Shown here: in pieces, positions 23,772 through 32,889 of the stretch
Layout of the letters: every line of letters begins with the position of its first letter
How positions within the stretch are numbered: the first letter of the stretch is position 1
DNA from: a virus
DNA length: 36,712 nt
Direction: 5' to 3' (one strand)
IMG/VR virus record: IMGVR_UViG_3300048589_001254
Location: 1 to 36,712 of that record
Notes under the pieces: model-generated
What the model saw: only the letters and a program-made list of their open reading frames with translations
Databases searched by the model: none
Told to the model about the DNA's origin: nothing
Translations under genes and position numbers: made by a program

Positions 23772-25363
23772 TGGCTCACCCCCCTGTCGCGGCTATAGGT
23801 GACCCTGAGCCTCGGGAGCCACTCGGTCTCGACCTCTTTTTCGTCGATTTTGAGGTAGGCGTAGGTCTGCTCGATGTTCTTGTGGTTCATCTTCATCTGA
23901 ATGGTGCGGATGTCGACGCCGGTCTCGTAGGCAAAGCGCGCCCAAGAGACTCTGAGGCTGTGGGCTCTTCTGAGCTTGGCGCCGGGGACTCGCGGCGTGA
24001 TGCCTGCGCGGTCGAAGACGGCGGCAATGCGCAGACTGCTGGCAGCCAGAGTAATCGGCCGGTCTTTGGTAAGTGGCGTCGGGTGGAACAGATAGGACTC
24101 GGGCGGATCCTCGGCCAAGTAGCGATCGATGTAGGCCTCGACGGCCTCGGCCACATAGCGCGAGACAGAGACGATGTAGCGATCGGCGTTGGCCTTGCTG
24201 GCAACGGAGAGAGTCTTGCCGCGCCCTGAGGCGACGTAGTCGCACTTTCGAAGCGACAGCAGCCCAGCGTGCCGCATGCCAACCCCCGACAGCAGGTAGA
24301 TCGCAAGCAGATCCCGGTGGGCCTTCCAGCGCGCACCCGCATTGAGGGAGGCTGCCTCGCGCAGCATGTCCTCGGCTGCGGCGATCACCTTGGCGGTTTC
24401 GTCCTTGGTCAGAGGGTCAGTGAGGATTTGGCGCTCCACACGCGGGACCTTGATGCGCGCGAGCGGGTTTTTGGCAATCGCCCCCTCGCCTACACAAAAC
24501 TCGAGAAAGGAGCGAAGCACCTTTACCTCGCCGGCCACCGTGGTCGTCTGCTTGCCGACGGCAAGGCGGTGCTCCTTGAAGCGAACGGCCCTGTCGAGAG
24601 TGATCTTCTCGACCTCGTCGAGCCCCTCGCCGAGGACATGCCGGCAGTAGGCTTTAAAGGTCGCCAGGTGCTTTCGGTAGAGCTTGGCGGTGTTGACCTT
24701 CCTCTGGCTGGCAATGAAAAGCTCGACAAGCCCGTCGAGCCGCTCCTTGGGGCTCGTCAGGGCTTTGATCTCGCCTGGGGGAGAGGAAGGCGCCTGGAGC
24801 GCGGCAACAGCCTCGGCCCTGGCCTTGGCCCTTAAGTCTTTTGTGTAAGCGTGAACGCACGACACCGAGACGCCGTGCTTGGCTGCGATCTCGCGCAGCG
24901 GCTTGCCGTCCATCCGTTCGCGGCGAAGCGTCTCGATAAACTCCGCCCCGTTGGTCTCGACAAGGCTTGGCCCCCGTCCGCCGCGGGATTTTTGGGCGGC
25001 AGTGCTCAGGATGGCCTGAAGAAAACCCGTGGTGCTCTGCTCGTGGGGGGAGAGCAGGACATTTTCCTTGAGCAGCCTAATCGAGACGCCGTCGAGACGC
25101 CTTTTCTCGTAAGCCCGAGCAAACTCGGCGTTGCAGATCCCCATAGCCTCGAGACTGTCGACGACGATGCGCGAGTTGTCCTCGGCCGAGGAGAGCAGCG
25201 TGCGAAAGGTGGTTGTCCTTGCAAGGACGACCCGCACCTGGTGGAGGCGCTCATCAAGATGCTGGAGGATGCGGCCGGGGTGGCGCCTTTCGTCCTGCTC
25301 GCGGTAGATGCGCTTCATCTCGTCGAGCGAACCGCCCAGCTCCACAAAGTAGATCGTAAGCAC
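23768..25363 (-). CDS. int: Tyrosine recombinase/integrase with a long N-terminal extension
   Basis: A 531-residue protein whose last 320 residues are a phage-type tyrosine recombinase: core-binding domain from about 205 (RLDGLVELFIASQRKVNTAK), catalytic Arg364 (SGVGMRHAGLLSL), probable Lys390, His468-x-x-Arg471 (HSLR), His494 and nucleophile Tyr503 (MNHKNIEQTYAYL). Residues 1-200 are extra: a helical part and an HTH near 152-178 (GKPLREIAAKHGVSVSCVHA). It would integrate and excise the element, or resolve multimers. Oddly it is the first gene of the structural operon and is coupled to the terminase small subunit. GTG start with GGAGG ten bases upstream; ATG codon 16 is an alternative. Confidence 0.88.
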   Translation of the reverse strand: MLTIYFVELGGSLDEMKRIYREQDERRHPGRILQHLDERLHQVRVVLARTTTFRTLLSSAEDNSRIVVDSLEAMGICNAEFARAYEKRRLDGVSIRLLKENVLLSPHEQSTTGFLQAILSTAAQKSRGGRGPSLVETNGAEFIETLRRERMDGKPLREIAAKHGVSVSCVHAYTKDLRAKARAEAVAALQAPSSPPGEIKALTSPKERLDGLVELFIASQRKVNTAKLYRKHLATFKAYCRHVLGEGLDEVEKITLDRAVRFKEHRLAVGKQTTTVAGEVKVLRSFLEFCVGEGAIAKNPLARIKVPRVERQILTDPLTKDETAKVIAAAEDMLREAASLNAGARWKAHRDLLAIYLLSGVGMRHAGLLSLRKCDYVASGRGKTLSVASKANADRYIVSVSRYVAEAVEAYIDRYLAEDPPESYLFHPTPLTKDRPITLAASSLRIAAVFDRAGITPRVPGAKLRRAHSLRVSWARFAYETGVDIRTIQMKMNHKNIEQTYAYLKIDEKEVETEWLPRLRVTYSRDRGVSH

Positions 25364-26106
25364 TCGCGGACGTCCTCCCTCTCGGCCGCCGCCCCCTTTA
25401 GGTCCGCGTTGCTGCCCAACGCTTAGGCGGGCGTGGCAGCTTTGAGAAGCAAGGAGGAGGTGGCAATGCAGGCGAGGATAGCCTGAGGTCTACGTCGCGG
25501 CAGCAGGTTTTTGCTGACGCTCTCGGCACTTAAGGAGCAGCGCGCCGCGCTCTCCGTTGCTTTGAGTTAACCGCAGCGCGAACACGCCTTGTTCTGAGCC
25601 CGAGAAAATTTGAGTCAACGTCTGTTTACCAGAAACCCAGAACGCGCCCTCGATGATGAGACGCGAAAGCTATGCAGCTCAAGGGTCGGTGTCGGCCCGG
25701 GGTGTGTTCTTGGAGAACAAAGACCGATCTCGATGAGATCACTAGAGGAAGGCGGATTTTCGCTAAAAGCACCAACGAAAACAGATACTCAAAAAGTCTG
25801 CTTAATCGGTGAGCAAAGCGGGTCCTTTTCAGCCCAACCGTTTGCGGTGCCGGCGGCGCCGCACCAGCTCACTAGAAAATGAAAAAATTTACGAAGAGAC
25901 AGAGTGGCGGTGGGTCACTTACCAGAATTGCTGCTTGCTGAGATGCTGAGCATAGGACGCTCGCCTTCTCCAAAGAAGGCAGTAATCTTTTTGGAAGCTG
26001 ATGCCGACGACTAGGCCATTCAGCCACAACGCTTCCTTGTGAGTCGCGTTGGCAACCAGTGCTCAGATTTACGAGAACGCCTTTCGGAAACGATGGGGGA
26101 TTCAGC
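25364..26106. other. Gene-free control region between recombinase and lipoprotein genes
   Basis: No convincing gene in 743 bases; the longest frames (for example a plus-strand frame at 25610-25882) lack a ribosome site and recognisable protein character. It separates the divergent structural operon and lipoprotein gene, so promoters for both should be here. It contains two short perfect dyads, GTTCT-TGG-AGAAC (25706-25718) and GATCTC-GAT-GAGATC (25726-25740), with centres 21 bases apart, so on the same helix face; they are operator candidates. An attachment site for the adjacent recombinase would be expected here, but I cannot identify it. Confidence 0.5.
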
Positions 26107-26850
26107 GTGAGAAGATTTGTTTTAGCATCCGCAGCGCTTGTGGCTATGGGTTGCGCCGCCCCTCGCCGTAATAGTGTTCCCACTAGTAGCGATACTGGTA
26201 CGCGAACCGATGTCTCACCGGTGCCCGCCGAACAGCAACCACCTGAGGCTTCTGAACCTGATACTGCCGCCCAAGAAAAAACCAATACATCCAGTGATTT
26301 ATCAGATAATCGGAAAAAACCTACGTATACAAACCCCTTTTCCTCATCGAAGACCGCAACGAACACTGCACCAAACACGACGCCTCAGCCTCAGCCTCAG
26401 CCTCAGCCTCAGCTGCCACTACCTGGCCTGCCATCCCCGTCACCTCCGCCGAAGCCCGAAGAAACAGTATCGGTCCGTGTCGAATACTTAGAAGGCGAAT
26501 CCCGCTTCGTTCAAGATCTCGACGGCATTTTAAAATCGCGTGTCGCCGGACAAGTCGAGTTTGCAAAGACAAAATCTGTAACCGTGACGATAAATAAGTC
26601 TGGTCTAGATAGCGTGACAAGCTCTGGCTGCATCGTGAAGCAACAGTCTCCAACGTACTACCTCTGCGACTTCAAGCAGACCTACTGGAATTGTAGTCTC
26701 AAGCATGAATCCAGGAGTGACCTCGCTGGACGTCATGAGTACTTCACTGAATCGTGGGCAACGATGTCTGTGCTTGCCGTTCAGGGAACTTTGGCAGTGA
26801 CAAAGGCCGCGGACGCTTATCAGCAACGCTGCGCACCCAAATACCCCTAA
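26107..26850 (+). CDS. Lipoprotein with Pro-Gln tract, unknown function
   Basis: From the GTG at 26107 (GGGGGA upstream) 247 residues. The start RRFVLASAALVAMGCAAP is a lipoprotein signal with cysteine at residue 17. A disordered Ser/Thr/Pro-rich stretch (about 20-115) contains a PQ dipeptide tract encoded by repeated CCTCAG, then a folded C-terminal domain of about 130 residues with four or more cysteines (SGCIVKQQSPTYYLCDFKQT, YWNCSLKHESRS). No family recognised. Being surface anchored, it could be a cargo gene altering the lysogen's envelope (for example blocking a receptor), but this is a guess. It is convergent with the mcrC-like gene. Confidence 0.78.
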   Translation: MRRFVLASAALVAMGCAAPRRNSVPTSSDTGTRTDVSPVPAEQQPPEASEPDTAAQEKTNTSSDLSDNRKKPTYTNPFSSSKTATNTAPNTTPQPQPQPQPQLPLPGLPSPSPPPKPEETVSVRVEYLEGESRFVQDLDGILKSRVAGQVEFAKTKSVTVTINKSGLDSVTSSGCIVKQQSPTYYLCDFKQTYWNCSLKHESRSDLAGRHEYFTESWATMSVLAVQGTLAVTKAADAYQQRCAPKYP

Positions 26851-26957
26851 AAGCACATTGGGATCGTCGCCACAGAGTCACTAACCAAAATTAAGCGTTT
26901 CGCACCACTCACCAAAACAAGAGGCGCAACATATCCCGCTGTCAACCAGGGGAGAGT

Positions 26958-28379
26958 CTACGCCGAGCGCACCGAGCCCCGCTCTGGTGCAAGAGTCCCC
27001 AAAAGCGTGAAGAACTGATCGAGATCAGATCCTTTGGTGACTACACCTGTATCAAGCAGTTCGAGGCATCGCAGCACTCTTATCCCAACAAAAAATATGC
27101 GAACAGCATCATGAGAAGGTGGCTTCGAATTGGTCCAAATAACGCCAGCACTACGCCCATTCTGCGAAGTCGTTGCTGCAAACGTCAGAGTCTGGACCTT
27201 TATTCCATCATCATCTTCATCAAGAGGGTAGATGACCATCATAGCGTTGGTATTGAACATGAGGTCTTCATTACGGCTCAGGAGAAACGCAAGGAGTTGA
27301 TTGCGATCCGATGTTCCGAGTTCAAGTCGAGCGTCGCCAGAGCGGCGTAGAAACTTGTACTTGCATTCGAGCAACAACGAACGATTACCATCTAACTGCA
27401 GAAGCAGGTCCGGGCGACTACCCATTCTCGCGACGCGCTCTTCCGCAAAATCCTCCTCCTGATCAGACTCCCAAAAGGCCCCTCCAAGAATTTTTTCCGC
27501 CACAATTTGACGCCGAACTGTACCAAGTCTCGAACCAACGACAATCTCATACACCGCTTGCTCAAAAAATCTCCACGTTTGAAACTCGAAGTCGATTCCC
27601 ATTCCGGACGACAGAAGGCCCCTAGCGCCTCTGCACCTTATCGCGACTAAATCAAGCGCTCTCAGCCATGGAATCCACCTAGAAAATCTACGATCAGACA
27701 TAGCAAGACGCTTTGCAGCATCATAGGCAAACAGCACATCCTTCGGACACTCTACGAAGGAGGATAGCAATGCATCCCATTCCAAAAGAGAGCGTCTAAT
27801 AGCCCTGCTTTCGCAGAGAGCCAGCATGTCTCGACAGTAACGAAGGGCCAATCTCAGAATGGGATGATTGCGATCACACTCATCAACATCGCAGGAAAAT
27901 TCAATGGGCATGTGCGTTCGAGCAAGATCGACATGCGACAGCCACTTTCCTCGCATGGCATGAACAATCTGATGCTCGCTACGAAAAACCCGGTCACGAA
28001 GGGATTTTTTCAGCAGGTCCACGAAAGCCAGAAAGAATGCGTATCGCACAAACTCACCGGCGCTGCCAACCTCGAGCACTTCCCCAAAATGCTTCTCGAG
28101 AAGAGACTTCATAAAGACCAGCGAGCGCAGAAGCTGCCTTGCATCTGAATCATTCCCGCCTTCTGGAAGCGCCGCTAAATTTCTAAGTATTTTTGGAAGA
28201 ACAACGAAAACATCCAGATTTCCCGTGAAAACTCCAGACCTAGAAAAGCACATACTGCCGTCGCTCGATCTCTGAATAATCCCTTTCGCATCCAGAGATG
28301 CGACCTCTAGCCGGGGCAATTCAGCTAGTGCCGACGACCGCTCAAATTCGTAGAATGGCCCTCTAACAGTCCGATTCAT
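26958..28379 (-). CDS. mcrC: McrC-like restriction nuclease subunit
   Basis: A 473-residue McrC/LlaJI-type protein. The C-terminal PD-(D/E)xK nuclease site is SRPDLLLQLDGNRSLLLECK with Asp324, Glu338 and Lys340; MRGKW near residue 142-146 and the LVFMKSLL helix fit the N-terminal McrC part that docks on McrB. The partner of a GTP-driven McrB ring, it cuts DNA when the motor is stimulated. ATG start three bases after the mcrB stop, so same operon. E. coli McrC has 348 residues; this one is longer in its middle. Confidence 0.85.
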   Translation of the reverse strand: MNRTVRGPFYEFERSSALAELPRLEVASLDAKGIIQRSSDGSMCFSRSGVFTGNLDVFVVLPKILRNLAALPEGGNDSDARQLLRSLVFMKSLLEKHFGEVLEVGSAGEFVRYAFFLAFVDLLKKSLRDRVFRSEHQIVHAMRGKWLSHVDLARTHMPIEFSCDVDECDRNHPILRLALRYCRDMLALCESRAIRRSLLEWDALLSSFVECPKDVLFAYDAAKRLAMSDRRFSRWIPWLRALDLVAIRCRGARGLLSSGMGIDFEFQTWRFFEQAVYEIVVGSRLGTVRRQIVAEKILGGAFWESDQEEDFAEERVARMGSRPDLLLQLDGNRSLLLECKYKFLRRSGDARLELGTSDRNQLLAFLLSRNEDLMFNTNAMMVIYPLDEDDDGIKVQTLTFAATTSQNGRSAGVIWTNSKPPSHDAVRIFFVGIRVLRCLELLDTGVVTKGSDLDQFFTLLGTLAPERGSVRSA

Positions 28380-28382
28380 GCG

Positions 28383-30488
28383 TTAAGCTGCCTTGACAGA
28401 AGCCGCACTACCAAGGAGCGCTTCTTCAATACCATTGACTTCGATAACCCTAGTGCCTGCCTTTGCTGCCATTTCCTCATATATGGTCTTAAAATGATGG
28501 GCAAAATCTCGGGCAAGCTGCTCATCTGACCCAATAAGCTCTCGAATCAACGAATGGAGATGCAAGTTCCAAAGCGAGGCCACCGAATCTTCAATCCGGC
28601 GAAACTCACCGCGGTAGAACGCGCCTAATGCTTCAATCGGATAAAAATGTCCAATATGCCGGTCGGACGAGATCCCAATCTGTTTGAGCGTGGCGTTAAT
28701 TGCTTCGATGTGAGAAGCAACACGTTTATTGACCGCCAAGTCGCCAGAATTTCGATCTCCAAATCTGACTTTGCCGTCTCTTATAAGATCGAGTCTTGGG
28801 AGCAACGTTACGGTCTCAAAGCGGCGTCTGAATGCTTGATCGAGTGGGGCAAGGCTTCTGTCGGCCGGATTCATCGTGCATAGAACATGGAAGTTCAGGG
28901 GGAGAACAAACTCCTCTTTCGAATAAGGCAGAAGAATAGGTGCCGACTCCCCACTCTTGGCATCCAATCGCTTTGATCGCTCAAGCAGATACAGTAGCTC
29001 ACCAAAAACCTTCGCCGGATTACCACGATTTAGCTCATCGATCACAAGAACGAAATTTGTGGTCTCACCCGGCTTAATAGATGGCTTCCACTGAACCTCG
29101 AGATAACCAATATCCGAATTGTATGAAACATTGGGAGAGACTACTCCCTCGCCAGTTGTCGCAACGCGAACTCCTTTATGGTCAAAGAGTTCCCCTGCTC
29201 TATGGGAAATCCCATAGGAGTCGAATTCCTTCGGAACCGTTATACCGTCTCCAGTCCGATACACTTGGAGGCCAATGGCGAATGGCTTCTTCCGATCGTG
29301 CTCGGCATCCCAGTATGCACGGGCCAAGTGAGCCATTGCCTTCAACGGACCAGGAACAATGGCATATCGGATTGCTTGTGATGAGTCATACGACTTAACA
29401 GGCCGCAATCCCTCCACGAAGTCTTCGTATCCGTACGACGGATGAAATTGGATCACACGAAGGTTCGGGGTCGAAATCTGTTCAGTGCCAAGCGATGACT
29501 CTTCGACTGCATGAACATGACTCACGACAAAGTCGCGCTTAACAACCGTCGCCTGCGTAAGCCGTCGCGCCACCTCTACTGCAGCTCGAGTTTTCCCTGT
29601 CCCGGGTGGGCCTTGGAAAATTACGTTCTGAGGGTCGCATAGACGGGTCGGCTTCTCTATTTCCATATTCACTCTGAGCTGGATGGCTTCGATAATATCT
29701 TTTGGAGGCAATTCATCCCGCCATTTCCCTGATGACTCGATTGTCGGTGCAGGGAGAGTCTCCAACCATTGCTTGTCTATGGCGAACTCATATGGCTCGC
29801 TCTCCTTAAGCTTATTTTCGCCATGCAGAGGCTTTTTGGTTACTGCATGCAGAAAAATGCGCACGACAGAGTGCCAATGCTCCTTCCCGATCACATCGGA
29901 TTTTATATGCGATTTTATATCGCCCGGAGCATTGATTGCAGCAATCACCTTGCGTGGCGCATTCAGCAACCCCTGTATAGTGCTGCTCTTAAGTGACAGG
30001 AGCCGTCCTAAAAGAAGGACAGCTGCATTCCCCCCCCCCTGTTCCAAAAGTGCGTCAAAAAATTTAGACGGCTCGGTGTCGCGAAGTTCACCTCCGGAAC
30101 TGCTGCGGAACTGAATCAGACCCATTGCTTCGCAGGCATCGAGTGTTTTCCGGTCGACACGGGCTGTATGCAGGAAAAGCTTGGTCATACCTCTGCCGCC
30201 GTCGCCGCTCTCGATAAATTCTGAGAGAGACTTCTTACTTTCGAAGCTTGTATGCGCGGCAACTTTTTTTGAAAAACCCTCGTCCCAAAACGGGCCGTCT
30301 ACCACAAATCCAATCTTTTCAAGGATTTTCGTAAACTCCTGCTCCCATCTCGGAACGAAGTCTTTATCCATGATATACTTCGAATACACCCCTGCATTTT
30401 TGTTGCGCAGAAGCAACCAGTAGATCTGAGGCAGATACAGCGGCCAAACGATCACTGGGTTTTGCGGAGTAGACGTCACTTCAGTCAT
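28383..30488 (-). CDS. mcrB: McrB-like GTPase/AAA+ restriction motor
   Basis: From the ATG at 30488 (GAGG upstream) 701 residues. Residues about 1-270 are a DNA-recognition part of unknown specificity; residues 292-299 are GPPGTGKT (Walker A), about 481-488 VIDELNRG (Walker B), and near 538 MNPADRS, equivalent to the McrB GTP-recognition motif MNTADRS. LDQAFRRRFE follows as sensor/arginine finger text. McrB rings bind modified or specific sites and drive McrC. The in-frame extension to 30665 would run into the divergent methyltransferase gene and lacks a ribosome site. The N-terminal part is larger than E. coli McrB's, fitting a different target. Confidence 0.88.
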   Translation of the reverse strand: MTEVTSTPQNPVIVWPLYLPQIYWLLLRNKNAGVYSKYIMDKDFVPRWEQEFTKILEKIGFVVDGPFWDEGFSKKVAAHTSFESKKSLSEFIESGDGGRGMTKLFLHTARVDRKTLDACEAMGLIQFRSSSGGELRDTEPSKFFDALLEQGGGNAAVLLLGRLLSLKSSTIQGLLNAPRKVIAAINAPGDIKSHIKSDVIGKEHWHSVVRIFLHAVTKKPLHGENKLKESEPYEFAIDKQWLETLPAPTIESSGKWRDELPPKDIIEAIQLRVNMEIEKPTRLCDPQNVIFQGPPGTGKTRAAVEVARRLTQATVVKRDFVVSHVHAVEESSLGTEQISTPNLRVIQFHPSYGYEDFVEGLRPVKSYDSSQAIRYAIVPGPLKAMAHLARAYWDAEHDRKKPFAIGLQVYRTGDGITVPKEFDSYGISHRAGELFDHKGVRVATTGEGVVSPNVSYNSDIGYLEVQWKPSIKPGETTNFVLVIDELNRGNPAKVFGELLYLLERSKRLDAKSGESAPILLPYSKEEFVLPLNFHVLCTMNPADRSLAPLDQAFRRRFETVTLLPRLDLIRDGKVRFGDRNSGDLAVNKRVASHIEAINATLKQIGISSDRHIGHFYPIEALGAFYRGEFRRIEDSVASLWNLHLHSLIRELIGSDEQLARDFAHHFKTIYEEMAAKAGTRVIEVNGIEEALLGSAASVKAA

Positions 30489-30595
30489 CGCGTTTCCCTC
30501 ACGGAATTCCACGAAGCCTCTCGTCCAGCTGCGCAGTAACTTTAGAAAATCCGCAAGTTTTCCAACAACACCCAATAATGCCGAGGACTTGCTAA

Positions 30596-31969
30596 GTGGC
30601 AACCAGCGGCTCGAAAAAGCGAACATCGACGACTGCGGTCGCTCCGCGAAATTCGCAATCCCCATTTGAATGCATCAGTGGGGATCCTGCGGCGCAAAAC
30701 GCCGTCATCCAGGCGGATAATCTGTCCGCACTTCCACATCTGCATTCCCTATGGAATGGAAATCGAGGAATCGACGTTATCTACATCGACCCTCCATACA
30801 ACGTTGGTGGAACAACGGAGTATCGCAATGAGTGGAAGGGTGAAGCTTCGAGCGAACGCTTAAGATGGGCAGGTCCTCACGGATCGTTTCTGGAATTCAT
30901 TGAGCCACGCTTACGTGCTGCACGAGAGTTAATGTGCCGTGATGGGATTTGCTTCGTCTCGATCTGCGATCAAGAATACGCACACCTAAAAATTCTTATG
31001 GACGAGATTTTTGGTCCAGAAAATTGCCTTGGCACGATCGTTTGGAACAAAAACCAGGGTGCTGCAGGGTCACACTTAACGGTCGTGCACGAATATATTC
31101 TTGCTTACGCTCGCGAAGCAGCGATGGCGCCGCCGCTCAAACGCGAGAAACAGGGCGTGCAGCTGATGCTGCAGAAAGCAGCAGAACTAAAGAGATCTCA
31201 AGTTAGCTATGAGCAGGCTCAGCACGAGTACAAGAAGTGGGTAGCGAGTTCACTCGCAAAGGGCCTAATCGGAACCGGCGAAGCACCCTATAACATGCTT
31301 CACCCAAAAACATTTCGCCCATTTCAGGCAACGCCAAGCTGTGCTCACGATAAGCCCGAGACTCGCTGTCGCCTCGCGCTCAAGCATCCTGTCACGAAAC
31401 GATCATGCAAAATCCCAGCAAAGGGCTGGAAGTGGAGTGAGCCAACGCTACGCAAGATGGCCGAGTTTAGCGAAGTGGTTATCGGCGACGGCTTCGTCAT
31501 TGCGGGATCGCTTTGCTACGGCCAAGACGAAACAACGGTTCCTCGCAAGCTACAGTATCTTGACGAGAAAATGTTTCAGTCGTTCCCCTCAGTACTCACA
31601 CTTGGCTATGGGGGACAGCGAGACCTACCAGATGGCGTTTCGTTCTCGACCCCAAAACCGGTCGATCTAATAATGCAACTATTGAAGACGTTTCCTCAAC
31701 CTGATGCTCTCGTACTTGATTTCTTCGCCGGCTCTGGAGCTACCGCTCAGGCGGTTGCCCGGCTGAACGAAGCTGACGGAGGGAAACGTCGCTGGATTCT
31801 CATCGAAGAAATGGGGAGCACAATACGCAAGGTATTGATTCCTCGACTAAAATCAACCAAAGGAACAAGTTCCTTCGGCGTCTTCCTTTTCGAGGATCGT
31901 GCTGGTGCCAATGCAGTTCTATCGAGCAAACGTAGACGTGTTGGGACATCACGCGGAGATGCTGCATAG
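30596..31969 (+). CDS. Beta-class DNA methyltransferase (N6-adenine or N4-cytosine)
   Basis: 457 residues in the beta order: motif IV DPPYN (65-69) first, motif I DFFAGSGATAQA near 374-385 last, with TPKPVDLIMQLLKTFP before it, as in Type III Mod and related site-specific enzymes. The DPPY motif predicts methylation of an exocyclic amino group, most likely adenine N6. The middle (about 190-340) is the recognition region. Divergent from mcrB by 107 bases, so the three genes look like one restriction-modification locus. GTG start with GAGG about nine bases upstream. The WNKNQGAAGSH text fits the family. Confidence 0.88.
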   Translation: MATSGSKKRTSTTAVAPRNSQSPFECISGDPAAQNAVIQADNLSALPHLHSLWNGNRGIDVIYIDPPYNVGGTTEYRNEWKGEASSERLRWAGPHGSFLEFIEPRLRAARELMCRDGICFVSICDQEYAHLKILMDEIFGPENCLGTIVWNKNQGAAGSHLTVVHEYILAYAREAAMAPPLKREKQGVQLMLQKAAELKRSQVSYEQAQHEYKKWVASSLAKGLIGTGEAPYNMLHPKTFRPFQATPSCAHDKPETRCRLALKHPVTKRSCKIPAKGWKWSEPTLRKMAEFSEVVIGDGFVIAGSLCYGQDETTVPRKLQYLDEKMFQSFPSVLTLGYGGQRDLPDGVSFSTPKPVDLIMQLLKTFPQPDALVLDFFAGSGATAQAVARLNEADGGKRRWILIEEMGSTIRKVLIPRLKSTKGTSSFGVFLFEDRAGANAVLSSKRRRVGTSRGDAA

Positions 31970-32068
31970 GCATCAAGGTGCTTGTCCGCTTCGACGACTA
32001 GCTACGCTCCGGCGATGCGGACGTCGAATAAAGTAATATCGGTTTGAGAACACCGCTTGGGGGACCCC

Positions 32069-32482
32069 ATGGCCAGAGCAAGTGAGAAGCTCAAGTCGAT
32101 AGACGAGCTGAAGTCGGAGATCGATGAGGATGCAACCATCTACGAACTTATGGAGTCGATCTGCAGCATGAAACCGGACGAGAAGGACTTCCGCTTCGGA
32201 TTCAAGTTCGTGGACGAAGTTCGCCTCGCCGGTTTCACGTGGTTTCGGAGCCAGGAGCACTTAAACTTCGTTCTATCTGAATTTCCCACGAGGGTGGAGA
32301 GCGATTGCGAAGAAGTGCTATGGTCCGGAACGTTCGACGACCTTGTTCGCGGTGAACATCCAGTTTGCGTCGAAACGCGCGAGGCCTTTTGGGAGCTGAC
32401 GACTGACGAACCATCGGAACGCGCAATCCCGAAGGATAACGTCGAGGAGTTCGCTGAGTTCGTAGCCGAGATTGGGTCCTAA
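32069..32482 (+). CDS. Small acidic protein, unknown
   Basis: From the ATG at 32069 (GGGGGA eight bases away) 137 residues, very acidic (LKSEIDEDATIYELMESICS; VESDCEEVLWSGTFDD; DNVEEFAEFVAEIGS). No motif or family recognised. Acidic proteins of this size next to restriction loci are sometimes DNA-mimic inhibitors or immunity proteins, but nothing here proves it. It follows the methyltransferase by 99 bases on the same strand and ends next to a broken patatin copy. Confidence 0.62.
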   Translation: MARASEKLKSIDELKSEIDEDATIYELMESICSMKPDEKDFRFGFKFVDEVRLAGFTWFRSQEHLNFVLSEFPTRVESDCEEVLWSGTFDDLVRGEHPVCVETREAFWELTTDEPSERAIPKDNVEEFAEFVAEIGS

Positions 32483-32496
32483 CGGACTGGTCGCCC

Positions 32497-32787
32497 CATC
32501 AAGTTTGCCAGCGGCCAAACCCACTGGACGAAGCCCCAAGCCAGGGTCTTACCGTAGATCCACTGCGCATTGCTCCCGCTTGACAGCGAGAAGACGCGCA
32601 GCGAGCTAAGATCGCGCCCCGGATAGTTGTGGAAAAACTCATTTTCCACGTCCGAGGAGAGCCCTCGTTGTCGAGTTCGAAGCTCGGAACGAGGACGCGC
32701 CGCGTCAGACCGAAGAGGAGCCGGTCGCCGAAGGTTCGCTCGAGAACCCGTTTGAGGTACCTCTGGTCATTATCAGCGCCGATGACC
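32497..32787 (-). pseudogene. Degenerate internal fragment of a patatin-like phospholipase gene
   Basis: This stretch matches 35561-36014 inside the intact patatin gene at roughly nine identical bases in ten by eye, in the same orientation. About 165 bases of the intact gene (about 35677-35842, including the part coding the catalytic aspartate) are deleted, and both gene ends, including the nucleophile region, are missing. Matching landmarks are ATCCACTGCGCATTGCTCCC and TTTTCCACGTCCGAGGAGAG. It explains the gap between the acidic protein gene and the exported proteins. Confidence 0.85.
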
Positions 32788-32889
32788 TAAGCTCTCGCGC
32801 AGTGGCGCTGGCGTGCACTCACAGCTGTTATCTGGCACCGAAACAGCCCTGCTCGTTAAAGCATTTCGCGCCACAAGAGCATCGTCGGC

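Noticed and set aside
25610-25882. 90-codon plus-strand frame in the control region
   Set aside because: No ribosome site and no domain character; the region looks regulatory.
25872-26378. 168-codon minus-strand frame over the lipoprotein start
   Set aside because: Antisense to a gene with a clear signal peptide and ribosome site; no protein-like motifs.
30489-30665. N-terminal extension of McrB to 30665
   Set aside because: It would overlap the methyltransferase start and lacks a ribosome site, while the ATG at 30488 has one and begins the recognisable protein.
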